A stretch of DNA of 64,000 bases from Ahaetulla prasina. Lineage: Eukaryota > Chordata > Lepidosauria > Squamata > Colubridae. The first letter of the stretch is position 1, and each line of letters starts with the position of its first letter. Below, piece by piece: positions 44,360-55,296 of the stretch. Both the position numbers and the translations under genes were made by a program. The stretch covers positions 278,023,524-278,087,523 of the forward strand of contig NC_080540.1 in NCBI RefSeq assembly GCF_028640845.1, written 5' to 3'. The notes under the pieces were generated by a model. The model did no database searches. It had not been told where the DNA came from and was given only the letters and a program-made list of their open reading frames with translations.

Positions 44360-46039
44360 GCGGCTGGGATTCTGTTTTAACTCGTACTGAAGTGTGGACA
44401 AAGTTCCAGAAGTATGACAAGAGTTTTGAGAAGGCCCAATAAGATTTACAGCCATTGTCTTCTCTCAAGTTCCTCTTTCATTTGTCTTTCCTCCCCATGA
44501 AAATCCCTCTGCTCATTTTCTTGCTTTTTGAGCTCTGTTTCATAACAAAGTGATCTAAGGAAGGTAACTTGGAGCAACAACAATGTGACCACAACATTGC
44601 TAAGCATTTCCTTCTCTCCCCCACTCCATGTTTTGTGGATGTCACAACACTGTTGTACTGAAAACTGGTTTACTGCTTCAACGGTAATATTCCATTTGGT
44701 ATTGAGATAATCTCTGTTCTCAATCACAAGTAGAAACTCCATCTGTACAAAAGGGGTAAATTTTATACCAAGAGAAGATGCAATATCGTGCTCACTTCCG
44801 CCTCTATTTTAGGGCTGTGGGAAAAAATATATAGGCTATGGTCCATGGTGTTGTGAAGAGTCAGACACAACTTAGCAACTGAACAACCACAAAATAAGCA
44901 TAGAAACAAGTTGTAAGAAGAGATACGGCTATCCCATTAGGGTTTCTTAGCACTTGAGAGGAAGGGTTATATCTTTTTGGGCCTGCTTTTCCCTAATTTG
45001 GAGTTTTAGACTTATGAAACACATGATCTCTGGAGGCCATACATAGAGACTGACAGATGGAAATTATATGTTCATCCCAGTTTCCTTTGCAGGCTTAAGG
45101 TAACACACGTTGGAGAATCCCCTTATTTTACCATCCCATTCACACTGTGTGAGAGAGAGCCAGGCCTTAAGGTTATCCAGTGAACAATGGCTGAGTAAAC
45201 ACTGTTTTGTTTTTCCCAGTTCTACATCTTTAATGTTACATCACAATTGTTTTCTTTATATCAAAACAGTTTAGAGTTACTGACAGGACTATCCATGGAG
45301 AAAAAGGATTTGGGAGAGGAATGTCAGAAGAGTTTATATTTTTTGCTTGCATAGTCCATCCCATGGTACTATCTTAAAAAAGCACATGACTATATGTACT
45401 ATGCAACAATATACACTGTATCACTGTAAAATATGTAATTATGGTGTAGATTTCACACTTTTAATGTAGCATGATCTCCAGTTAGCAAAAATTGTCTATC
45501 CCCTAAATATTTGTTCAATCTTCATCCTTTCTTTCTTGGTTCTTTTTTTTTTTTTTTTTTAGTTTATGCTATGGTTTTTATTAAGGTTTTGCTATAAAAT
45601 TTCTAAAATTGGAAGTCCACCAAGAGTTAAACCAAGCAGCATGAGAAATGTGTGTTTATTACATTCCAGTCTTAGGGAATTATGAAAATAGCAAGAGCTG
45701 CTACTGTTACTACCTGCCTTTACTAGAAGGAATGGAGTCCTAAGCTCACCTCCACACAAAATTTGTTCAAACACCGTTCCAAGATGACACTCTGCAAGAA
45801 AATAGTATGAGCAATAAAGCTTGTTCCTCACTGCTGTTTGTAAGCTTTTAATTATAAAAATGTGATAGCATATTTTGTGCTCACATTTAATTTAATCCTC
45901 GTGCTATGAAAACTCTTACGAAAGCTATACTTTTTATTCCATTTGGGTGGCATTTTACTTTACTTTTGTCCTGGTCCTCCTGCATTTTTAACATTTCTGC
46001 TTGCTAAAATTCTTTTCAATTGGATCACATTGATTGACC
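44360..46039 (+). other. Intronic, no repeat recognised
   Basis: Only a poly(T) tract at 45541-45562 stands out. Confidence 0.5.
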
Positions 46040-46047
46040 ATACAGGT

Positions 46048-46170
46048 CAGGGGTCTCCAACCTTGGTCCCTTTAAGACTTGTGGACTTCAACTCCCAGAG
46101 CTTTGCTGGCTGAGGGATTCTGGGAGTTGAAGTCCACAAGTCTTAAAGGGGCCAAGGTTGGAGACCCCTG
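46048..46170. mobile_element. Hairpin hAT MITE, 123 bp
   Basis: Palindromic, CAGGGGTCTCCAACCTTGG to CCAAGGTTGGAGACCCCTG, shorter centre than 39125. Flanks ATACAGGT (46040-46047) / ATACAGGG (46171-46178) with one difference; this target is itself the left tip of the adjacent MITE. Confidence 0.93.
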
Positions 46171-46565
46171 ATACAGGGAGTCCTCGCCTTACGACCACAA
46201 TTGAACCCTAATTTTTTGTTGCTAAGTGAGACATTTATTCATTGAGTTTTGCCCCATTTTACAACCTTTCTTCCCACAGTTGTTAAGTGAATCACTGCGG
46301 TTGTTAAATTAGTAGCAAAGTTGTTAAGTGAAATTAGCTTCCCTAAGGATTTCATCAGAAGGTTGCAAAAGGTAATCACATGACCCTGGGACACCACAAC
46401 CGTCATGAATATGAATCAGTTTGCCAAGCATCTGAATATTGATTGCATGACCATGGGGATACTGCAACAGTCGTAAGTGTGAAACTGGCCATGTCACTTT
46501 TTTCAGTGCCTTTCTAACTTTGAACAGTCACTAAATGAACTGTTGTATCTGGAGGACACTATACT
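46171..46565. mobile_element. Dispersed palindromic MITE (GTAGTCCTCGACTTA family)
   Basis: TACAGGGAGTCCTCGCCTTA at the left; TTGTATCTGGAGGACACTATA at the right is a decayed inverted end. The interior has TTGTTAAGTGAATCAC, AATCACATGACC and its partner TGCATGACC. The left tip hosts the hairpin hAT insertion. Confidence 0.7.
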
Positions 46566-46734
46566 TTTAGTAATTTATTTAATTTAGGTCTCATTTTTCC
46601 AACAAAAAAAATTGTCAAAGAAGTTTACTATGAAGGAAAACCTATTATTTGAAAAAGGTAGTTTAAAAGCAGGCTTCAAATAATACAGTATACTAATTAC
46701 AAGTCGATGTATAGTAGGCCAATTCTTATATGAA

Positions 46735-47625
46735 TACAGTAGTGGCCAAAATTGTGGAAACCTTTTGGGAAAAGTGTATTTTCTAAAACTAGCTAATAAT
46801 AACACCACCTTTTTTTGGAGTAGTACCATAAATTTATATATCAATGGAAAGATAATTTAATCAAGAATGTAATGCAATACCTTTTATGAAGGATTTGCTA
46901 TTAGAATAGCATTTACAGTATAAAGAAGAAAAGTGAAATATGTAGAAAAAATGAGATATACAAAAATTATCACCATAGAAAAACGAAATATACAAAAATT
47001 ATCACCATATCAGTTAATATTTAGTTGGATAACCTTTAGCATGAATGACGGCCTTATAACATCTTCCGATGGAGTGAACCAAGTCATTTAGTTCTGCAGC
47101 TGTTATAATGTGAGACCAAGATTGAAAGCAGACCTCCGAACCTTCCGCCGCGAGCTGAAGACGTTGTTGTTTCGACGTGCAGGACTAGCTTGAACATAGT
47201 TTTAAATCGGGGTTTTAAATGGGGTTTTAAATGGGGTTTTAATCGTATTTAAATTTTTAGGCCATTTATCGAATTAGTTTTTTATACTGTTTTTAATCTG
47301 TATTATATGTATTTTGGTTTTTATTGGCTGTGAACCACCCTGAGTCCTTTGGGAGAAGGGCGGTATACAAATATAATAAATAAATAAATAAATAAGATTG
47401 CTTCTATTAACTGGGTTTTATTGCTGGGTCACTTCTGACTAACAAGTTTCTTTAGTCAGCTCCATAGATTTTCAATTGGGTTAAGGTCTGGGCTAGTCCC
47501 AGGCCATTCCAGCAGTGCAATAGGATTATCTTGAAACTCCAAAAAAGAAAAGTGGTGTTATTAGCCACCAAACCTCAAAAATACACTTTTCCCAAAAGGT
47601 TTCCACAGGTTTGGCCACTACTGTA
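46735..47625 (-). mobile_element. Tc1/mariner transposon remnant, split by CR1
   Basis: Terminal inverted repeats of about 45 bp: left TACAGTAGTGGCCAAAATTG, right TTTGGCCACTACTGTA, each including a TA. The minus strand encodes the conserved transposase segment EWPGTSPDLNPIENLW at 47460-47507, just before the third acidic residue of the catalytic triad. Most of the transposase is deleted. A CR1 fragment lies at 47125-47393. Confidence 0.88.
47125..47393 (+). mobile_element. CR1 LINE 3' end inside the Tc1 element
   Basis: Encodes the CR1 C-terminus (LRTFRRELKTLLFRRAGLA, stop) followed by repeated GGGGTTTTAAAT in the UTR, GAGAAGGGCGGTATAC and (AAAT)n. AAGATTG flanks both sides (47118-47124, 47394-47400), a 7-bp duplication. 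Confidence 0.88.
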
Positions 47626-48648
47626 GTTGTAGCCATGTCCTAATCTGCTCAGGTTGCATATTAAATATATTGGTGCATGGGTGCTCTTCATCTTTGCACC
47701 ATTTGGAAATTTTTAATCCACTCATACATAATGCATGGATAGATATGAAATTTATTGCCACATCATGTGATGATAGCCTTTTAAGGCCCTCAGGGGCCTT
47801 AAAAGATTAAGCAGATTCAAGGAAAATGCACCCATCCCATTTACTTATAGGTTGACAACTTTCTCAAGCTACATGTATCATCAAATATTGCAAACGTTTG
47901 GACCTGAAAGGGAAAGGTCCAGATTCAAGTTAATTGTCGACCATGGAAATTTACTAACTAACCTCTCAGCCCAACCTATCATAAGGAGTTGAGGAATGAA
48001 ATAAGATCCCTTATTAGTCACCTCTTGAAGAAAAAGTTGGAAATAAATCTAACAAATATTTTTTGATCTTATGAAATGCCAGCCATTTGGGATATTGTAT
48101 TGGTTTAATTTGAAATTAATGCTGAGAGCCTTCATTCTTGCAAATAATTGGACATCCTTCCAAGATATTTAAAACAGCATTATTCAAACATCTCACCTTC
48201 CAACTCCATTACTGCTGATCACATTAGAAGAATTATGAATGGACTCCATAACAGATAACTTGATCTTGCTTTTTCTTGCAAAATATCTGAGCGAGATCCT
48301 AAGAATAGGATCATTATAGTGAGTATCAGAGGCACACTGTGCATTGTTTCTCACTCAGTAGTTCAGATCAAAAGAAAAACTTCTGATGGTGTGTTGTACT
48401 GTCACCGGGTCATGGGACTCTGTGTTATCATAGCCAAGATAAAAGAAACTTAGCTTAAGGCAATCATTTGCAAATGTGATAAAGTAGGAAGTGGCTCTTG
48501 TTATGGAAGCTATTGGGAAATACTAAAAGAAACAAAAGAAAAATATGATGTGGAAACAAGTACCTTGTAAAATAGCCAACTTGTCAAATGTTTATTAAAT
48601 ATCCGTGCTCATAAGGAGATGAAATTAGGTATGAGATTCTGAAAGGAA
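47626..48648 (+). other. Intronic, no repeat recognised
   Basis: No coding or repeat family recognised. Confidence 0.5.
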
Positions 48649-48725
48649 ATTGTTCTTATAAGAGAAATTAAAGTAACAAAGGAGGAGCATATGAAGCCCA
48701 AGGTGGACTGTGCAAAGGAGAAAGC

Positions 48726-49305
48726 TGTTGTGTCTTGCCCGCTCTCACCGCAGCCGGGGTCTTCTTATCTGCTTCCGAACGCTGAGGAATTTCCTAGTAT
48801 GCCTCCCGGCCCCAGCCCTGGCTCCATGCCCAGACAGGCTGAGGAGGAGGGGGCACCTCCCGGCCCCAGCCCTGGCTCCATGCCCAGACAGGCTGAGGAG
48901 GAGGGGGCACCTCCCGGCCCCAGCCCTGGCTCCATGCCCAGGCAAACGGAGCAACTAGACCCCTCCCCCTCCCCCACAGCATGTGAGCCTGAGGGAGGTT
49001 TATTACCAACAGCTGCCGACTGGAGTGACTCTCGCTTCAGAAGAATTGATAGGCGGCGGCGTCAGAAGGAAGGGAGGGGCAGGCCTGGATAAGTGCTGAG
49101 TCATGGAGCCACACCCCATGGCCTATATAAAGGATCTGCTTTCTGGCAGTCTCTGAGTCAGGCAAAATCGAACATATCTTGCTGAAGTCACTTTCTGGTC
49201 TCCTGCCTGCCTAGAGGACTTTGCTAGGACTTTGGCAGAGCTGCAGAGGCACGCCTGATTCGGATTTCCCTGACCTGGCCGTCAGCGGAGAAGTGGGACA
49301 CGACA
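48726..49305 (+). mobile_element. Solo LTR, 580 bp, with GC-rich tandem repeat
   Basis: Ends TGTTGTGTC and GACACGACA (inverted, one mismatch) with perfect 5-bp duplication AAAGC (48721-48725, 49306-49310). The empty site GGAGAAAGCTTGAAAAG survives at 51507-51523. It contains a TATA-type CCTATATAAAGG at 49121-49132. A 133-codon open frame (48691-49092) crosses its left edge and includes two and a half ~57-bp units encoding PPGPSPGSMPRQAEEEGA; it is LTR sequence, not a host gene. LTR superfamily unknown. Confidence 0.85.
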
Positions 49306-49358
49306 AAAGCTTGAAAAGTGAGGCGATGCCTGGCAGTTAAAATGGCTAACTTGGACTT

Positions 49359-50011
49359 ATTTATTTATTTTTATTTATTTTATTTGTCAAACATGTATAA
49401 GATAACAGATATAACTATGAACATGATAATGAATACAGGAAATGGATACGAATAAATGGGGGCAGTAGGACAGGGACAGCAGGCACATTGGTGTGCTTAC
49501 GCATACTCCTTACAGACCTCTTAGGAGTGGGTCTGGGGTGAGGTCAACAGTAGACAGTCTAAGATTAAAGTTATGAGGGTTTGGGAATGTAACCACAGAG
49601 TCAGGTAACGCTTTCCAGGCATTGAGCACTCTTTTGCTGAAGTCGTATTTTCTGCAATCGAGTTTGGAGCAATTTACCTTAAGTTTGTATCTATTGTGTG
49701 CTTGTGTATTGTTGTGGTTGAAACTGAAGTAGTCATTGATGGATAGGCCATTGTAGCAGATAATTATATGTACTACGCTTAAGTCAGACCAAAGGCGGCG
49801 TAGTTCTAAATTGTCTAAGCCCAAAATTTCAAGTCTGGTGGCATAAGGTATTATATTGTGAGCAAATGAGTAGAGGATTCTTCTCGTGAAATATCTCTGG
49901 ACTCTCTCAATTGCATTAATGTCCAATATGCAGTGCAGCTTCCAGACAGATGAGCTGTATTCGAGAATTGGTCTAGCAAATGTTTTGTATGCTCTAGTTA
50001 GTATTGTATTC
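49359..50011 (-). mobile_element. Outer CR1/L2-group LINE, 3' part
   Basis: Tail TTTATTTTATTTGTCAAAC at the left; minus-strand frame TRAYKTFARPILEYSSSVWK, ILGLDNLELRRLWSDLS and LDCRKYDFSKRVLNAWKALP to about 49510. It continues at 51097-51429 upstream of the LTR insertion. Confidence 0.8.
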
Positions 50012-51096
50012 TGACCTAGGCTTCCTGACTCAGTAAAACATACCAGTAGTCCCAAAAACTCTTTTATTACAACAGCTGTGAATTCTTTTCATTCACAGAT
50101 GAGTCCCAAATAGTTGTAAAGAATCCTTCGGGATAAGGTTGATAATCACCCACCTTTATCTCCCATGACACACTGTCAAAGACCTAATTGGCAAAGCCAC
50201 ATGGAGTGCAGAATCAAACAGAGCTTCAGACTTTAAACTGAACAGAATTAACAACGTTGCTTCCTGCAAAGGCCCAGCTGTCTTTGCTCCTCTTTTAAGT
50301 CGTTTGGGAGGGGCCAATCATCTCCAAGCCCTACTCCTGAGTCATCCTTTTTATTTATTTATTTGTTTGTTTATTTGTTTGTTTGTTTATTTATTTATTA
50401 TTTTGTCACACAGTATATATAAGCATAAGCATGAAATAATTATACAGTATATAAGCATATATATGAGTATGTAATAACTATATTAATTGGATATAACAAA
50501 AGGAAACAATAGGACAGGAACGGTAGGCACGCTTGTGCTCTTATGCACGCCCCTTACAGATCTCTTAGAAATGGGGTGAGGTCAATAGTAGACAGCTTTG
50601 TAGAATAGTAGAAGCTTTGGTTGAAGCTTTTGGGATTTTGGGAAGAGACCACAGAGTCAGAGTCAAACTACCTGACTACAGAGTCAGGTAGTTTATTCCA
50701 GGCATTAACAACTCTGTTACTGAAGTCATATTTTCTGCAATCAAGATTGGAGCGGTTAACATTAAGCTTAAATCTATTGTGTGCTCGTGTATTGTTGCAA
50801 TTGAAGCTGAAGTAGTCTTCAACAGGAAGGTCATTTTGTTTTAACTGTTCTTGCCTTTGGCCACTCTGTGCATGTGTGCAATGGGAACAGGCTCCCCCTG
50901 AACCTCTGCCTCACTGAGGTCTGACTCTGGAGGCTCCGGAGGCAGCATGTACCTCCCAGATGGCCCTTTCTCTACCTCCGATGCAGAGCCCTCATCTAAG
51001 CCTTCCCCAGACTTCAGGACTGGTCCATGTTCCTCGCCAACCTCCTCACTGTCCAACTCTGCTGCCAGCTCCACAGGCTGCCTGCAGACCACAACA
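50012..51096 (-). mobile_element. LTR fragment (minus) interrupted by an inner LINE
   Basis: Two parts, 50012-50344 and 50836-51096, that read as one LTR on the minus strand: start TGTTGTGGTCTGCAGG at 51096, the same heptamer as the solo LTR at 48726, and a 3' part with AATAAAAGAG near 50070. It sits inside the outer LINE between CACTAC and TAACTAGAGC. Flanks ACTAC / AATAC are a possible 5-bp duplication with one change. Family relation to 48726-49305 is likely but not proved. Confidence 0.6.
50345..50835 (-). mobile_element. Inner CR1/L2-group LINE 3' fragment
   Basis: A TTTATTTATTTGTTTG tail and TTTTGTCACACAG, then the complement of LRDL-type C-terminal coding (AAATGGGGTGAGGTCAATAG; TTGCAATCAAGATTGG), truncated near 50835. 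Contains a local duplication (ACAGAGTCAG...CTGACTACAGAGTCAGG at 50651-50690). Confidence 0.75.
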
Positions 51097-51429
51097 GTAG
51101 TGCAATATTACCAGAGAAGAAGCTATGCAAGATTAAGTTAACAACTCTTGATGCCTTTTTGGCAATGTTGTTACAGTGGGCTCTGGCATTTAGATCTTTA
51201 GAAATGAATACTCCTAGGTCCTTGACAGAGTGAGGGTCATCTACAAGGTCATGTCCATCTAGCTTGTATTTTATGTTCTGATTTTTTTTCAATGCTCTGT
51301 GTAAGGCAGAGCATTTGTTAGATGAGATTTGAAGTTGTCACTTGTTTGACCAATCTGGCACATAGTCAAGGTCTTTTTGAAGGGTAACAGCATTGTCAGT
51401 GGTGTTGAATAGTTTTACATCATCAGCGA
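51097..51429 (-). mobile_element. Outer CR1/L2-group LINE, 5' side
   Basis: Minus-strand coding LHSFFSGNIALL at the LTR junction, then NARAHCNNIAKKAS, VKDLGVFISKDL and KYKLDGHDLVDD: the RT region upstream of the palm-thumb boundary. 5' truncation at about 51429. Confidence 0.75.
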
Positions 51430-51563
51430 TTGTTCTCATAAGAGAAAGAGAGCAGATGCCAAGTAACAAAGGAGGAGGATTTGAAGCCCAAGGAGGACTG
51501 TGGGAAGGAGAAAGCTTGAAAAGTGAGGCGATGCATGGCAGTTAAAATGGCTAACTTGGACTT

Positions 51564-52107
51564 AGATCGCTCCAGTGACTATTGAAGAAGGATGTGGGTT
51601 TCATTTCAAAGAAAACATGGCTAATAAGCGTAAAATGCATTATTAGGAAGTGTTCAGGAGTGGCCCAAAGCATCCGAGGGCACAGTCCAAGGAAAAGTGC
51701 TGAAGAGGAAAAGGCTTGGCACAGTTTGTTATCTGTTCATCACAGGAAGGTCTCAGTGCGGTTGAAAATGATGGGAAAGAAGATCAAAGGTTTTTACTTG
51801 TCACAAGCACCAAGCAGATCAAGGCCAACTATGAGTTACCGGAGTGATCCAAAGAAGGATGAAATCTTGCCACTATAATCCTTTTCTTAATGTTAGAATT
51901 AGGAAGAGTAGAGGCAGAGGTAGAATTAGAATTAGAATAATGCATAGAAGTTGACCTTAGATCACACTCTACACACATATACATGCTTAGAGCTTACTAG
52001 AGCTGAAAGTTGGAGTTCAGAAAAAAATACTTTCACTCGCACTTTTGATACTCTTGTCTTAAGTGAAGGGGAGGAGGAAAGTTCCTGTTGGGAACTTGTA
52101 TTTATAT
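51564..52107 (+). other. Intronic, no gene recognised
   Basis: Open frame 51582-51878 (98 codons, lysine/arginine rich) has no recognised domain or splice context; treated as chance or unknown repeat. Confidence 0.45.
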
Positions 52108-52720
52108 AATATAATATAACAACAGAGTTGGAAGGGACCTTGGAGGCCTTCTAGTCCAACCCCCTGCCCAGGCAGGAAACCCTACACCATCTCAGTCAGA
52201 TGGTTATCCAACATTTTCTTTAAAATTTCCAGTGTTGGAGCATTCACAACTTCTGCAGGCAAGTTGTTCCACTTATTGATTGTTCTAACTGTCAGGAAAT
52301 TTCTCCTTAGTTTTAAGTTGCTTCTTTCCTTGATCAGTTTCCACCCATTGCTTCTTGTTCTACCCTCAGGTGCTTTGGAGAACAGCCCGACTCCCTCTTC
52401 TTTGTGGCAACCCCTGAGATATTGGAACATTGCTATCATGTCTCCCCTAGTCCTTCTTTTTATTAAACTAGACATACCGAGTTCCTGCAACCGTTCTTCA
52501 TATGTTTTAGCCTCCAGTCCCCTAATCATCTTTGTTGCTCTTCTCTGCACTCTTTCTAGAGTCTCAACATCTTTTTTACACCGTGGCGACCAAAACTGGA
52601 TGCAATATTCCAAGTGTGGCCTTACCAAGGCATTATAAAGTGGCACTAACACTTCACGTGATCTTGATTCTATCCCTCTGTTTATGCAGCCCAGAACTGT
52701 TTATGCAGCCCAGAATTTGA
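52108..52720 (-). mobile_element. CR1/L3-type LINE 3' fragment, minus strand
   Basis: A minus-strand frame of 156 codons (52652-52182) is nearly identical to the copy at 5849: [57 protein letters not shown]. The 3' end at 52108-52180 reads AACAACAGAGTTGGAAGGG and CCCTGCCCAGGCAGGAAACC, next to TATAATATAATATAA. Confidence 0.87.
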
Positions 52721-52999
52721 CAAACTTGCTTTTATACTTGCAGGTGAAGTAACACCTTTAATGTTTTGATTTAAGGGAGTGTGTTTGCTGCCTTTTTATG
52801 GGTAGCAATTTGTGCTACCTGATGTAACTGATGTCTCAATCAGGTTTGTCTATAATTTGTATGCCTATTTCTGATTGGCTTACTTGGCTTAGTTTGGCTA
52901 TATAATATTATCTTAGATTGTTCCTGTAAATTGTGTTTGGTTTTTACTTATCTACATATTAACTGCTGGGTAACCGTATATCAAAGTTATCTCAAACCG
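52721..52999 (+). other. Intronic, no repeat recognised
   Basis: No signal. Confidence 0.4.
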
Positions 53000-54500
53000 C
53001 AGCAAGTTACTTCAACTACAAGATATTATAGTTGCCCACACAGAAACAAAATCCTTCCAAAGACTCTTAAGCCAACCCAAAGATCCCACAGCTAAAGAAG
53101 ACCAAAGAGGATATATTTAAATTTTACAATGCAAGGATTATGGAAGCTACAAAGTAGTACAAACAGGCAAAGGATTAGCAGCATCTGCCCATGAATACCA
53201 GCAAGCTCTCAGGACTTAAGGTGAAAATATTTTTACTTAGCGATATAACAACACAAATATAACCACAAGTTCAAATGGGAAAGTGTAGTAATTTTATATC
53301 AAGGCAAATTCAAAACTACTAAAGATTTAGGAGAAACCTTTCTTTCACAATACTAGACAAGACAGTTATCAACAGTAGAGACCTTCAAATTTCTAGGTTC
53401 TGCCATATCACACAAGATTTAAAATGGACAGCTAACATCAACATTATTGAGTCTGTCATCTGCACTTCTGTAACTGTCTGGTTTGGTTCTGCAACCCAAC
53501 AAGACAGAAACAGACTTCAGAGGATAATTAGAACTGCAGAAAAAAATATTGCTACCAACCTGCCTTCCATTGAGGACCTGTATACTGCACGAGTCAAAAA
53601 GGAGGGCTGTGAAAATATTTACAGACTCCTCACATCCTGGACATAAACTGTTTCAACTTCTACCCTCAAAACGACGCTATAGAGCACTGCACACCAGAAC
53701 AACTAGACACAAGAACAGATTTTTCCCGAACGCCATCACTCTGCTAAACAAATAATTCCCTCAACACTGTCAAACTATTTACTAAGTCTTTACTACTATT
53801 AATCCTTTCATCGTTCCCATCACCCATCTCCTTCCACTTATGACTGTATGACTGTAACTTTGTTGCTTGTATCCTTACGATTTATATTGATATTGATTGT
53901 TTCCTGATTGCTTATTTGTAGCCTATGACTATCATTAAGTGTTGTATCTTATGATTCTTGATGAACGTATCTTTTCTTTTATGTACACTGAGACCATATA
54001 CACCAAGAGAAATTCCTTGTGTGTCCAATCACACTTGGCCAATAAAAAATTATTCTATCCTATTCAAAACTACTAAAAATTTCCTATAAGCCTGGCATTC
54101 CGATGGATCAGTCATTAGTAGACACATACTGTAGAGGTAGAGAATAGTTTGCAAACTGTTCCAACAAGCAAAGACTCAAGTTAAAAATAAACAGCATGAA
54201 GCACAGTCTCCCTTATCACACAGCCAGCAATCAATAAGGAGATAAGCATTAACCAACACAATAAGTGGAAATAATCTACACTAAAACAGTGCAGCTAGCC
54301 AAACCAAGTAGATTATCAGAAACAGGCACAGAAACCACAAGAAGAAAAATAGGACAAGCTTTCGCCCATAAAAAGCTGGAAAACTCCATTTCCCTGAATT
54401 GAAGCACTGACAAAGTTACCCAGTCTGATTTTGAAACATTTGCAACCCGAGTTCAGCAAACACCAAGGTCCCAGGATTTCAACCCTGAGCTACACAGATT
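53000..54500 (+). mobile_element. PLE family A, decayed, split by a LINE
   Basis: Before 53308: CACACAGAAACAAAATCC, CAGGCAAAGGATTAGCAGC, CCCATGAATACCAGCAAG, a decayed relative of the GIY-YIG block at 37790. After 54077: ATTTCCTATAAGCCTGGCAT, then CAGTCATTAGTAGACACA, matching the EFPEAWHSGK-LPINRH block. Tail at 54410-54500: CACTGACAAAGTTACC, TTTTGAAACATTTGC and AACCCTGAGCTACA, a degraded hammerhead-like core. Confidence 0.7.
53324..54061 (+). mobile_element. LINE 3' fragment (clade uncertain, L2/Rex-like)
   Basis: Flanked by the 16-bp direct repeat ATTCAAAACTACTAAA (53308-53323, 54062-54077). Broken coding includes VETFKFLGS, NIIESVICTS, LPSIEDLYTARVKK, SHPGHKLFQLLPSKRRYRAL and TTRHKNRFFPNAITLLNK. 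The 3' UTR ends TTGGCCAATAAAAAATTATT with CTATCCT. The coding style is that of the C-terminus of L2-related LINEs. Confidence 0.8.
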
Positions 54501-54512
54501 GCCACTACAGGT

Positions 54513-55258
54513 AGTCCTTGACTTACAATCACAATCTAGACCAAAATTTATGTGGCTAAGTGAGACATTTGTTAATTGACTTTTGCCCCATGACTTTTCT
54601 TGCCACAGTTGTTAAATGAGTCACTGCAGTTATGAGTAACACCTTGTTAGTAGCCCAGTGGTTAAGAAAATTTGGCTTCCCCGTTGACTTGACTTGTCAG
54701 AAGATCGCAAAAGGTAGACAGATGACCCTGAGACACTGCAACCATCATAAATTTGAGTCAGCTGCCAAGCATCCAAATTTTGATCACGTGACCATGGGGA
54801 TGCTATAATGGTTATAAATATGAAAAACGGTCATAAGTCACTTTTACTTTGCCATTGTAACTTTGAACAGTACCTAAGTGAATCAGTGGTGGGTTTCAAA
54901 ATGTTTTACTACCGGTTCTGTGGGTATGGCTTGGTGGGCAGGGCATGGCTTGGTAGGCATGGCAGGGGAAGGATACTGTAAAATCTCCATTCCCACCCCA
55001 CTCCAAGGGAAGGAATACTGTAAAGTCTCCATTCCTTCCCAATCCAGGGGAAGGTTACTGCAAAATCCCCATTTCCTCCCAATATGCTGGGACTTGGGAG
55101 GCAGAGAATAGATGGGGGCGGGACCAGTCAGAATTTTTACCACCGGTTCTCTGAATTACTCAAAATTTCCACTACAGGTTCTCCAGAACTGGTCAGAACC
55201 TGCTGAAACCCATCTCTGCAGTGAATGGTTGTATGTTGAGGACTACGGTCCCTATATT
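54513..55258. mobile_element. Dispersed palindromic MITE, split by a hAT element
   Basis: Left TACAGGTAGTCCTTGACTTA; right ATGTTGAGGACTACGGT. Interior TTGTTAAATGAGTCACTGC, GATCACGTGACC. Interrupted at 54884-55218. Confidence 0.72.
54884..55218. mobile_element. hAT MITE, 335 bp, nested
   Basis: Left CAGTGGTGGGTTTCAAA, right GAAACCCATCTCTG; flanks AAGTGAAT (54876-54883) / CAGTGAAT (55219-55226). The interior has three degenerate GGGAAGGATACTGTAAAATC modules. Confidence 0.85.
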
Positions 55259-55296
55259 GAAAATGGTACAGCCCTGAATTAATCATGTGTTTAGGG

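Larger units (their letters stand above)
48649..51563. mobile_element. Nested LINE/LTR complex flanked by ~134-bp direct repeats
   Basis: Left repeat: 48649-48725 plus 49306-49358; right repeat: 51430-51563. Both read TTGTTCT-ATAAGAGAAA ... AGTAACAAAGGAGGA ... GAAGCCCAAGG ... GGAGAAAGC, TTGAAAAGTGAGGCGATGC ... GGCTAACTTGGACTTA. Between them lies a minus-strand CR1/L2-group LINE (49359-51429) broken by an LTR, itself broken by another LINE. The left repeat holds a solo LTR. The right repeat is an 11-base-longer uninterrupted copy and shows the empty site. Confidence 0.7.

Noticed and set aside
48691..49092. 133-codon proline-rich frame as a possible host gene
   Set aside because: It crosses the left edge of a solo LTR with perfect AAAGC duplications; the flanking 5' part is repeat sequence present again at 51430.
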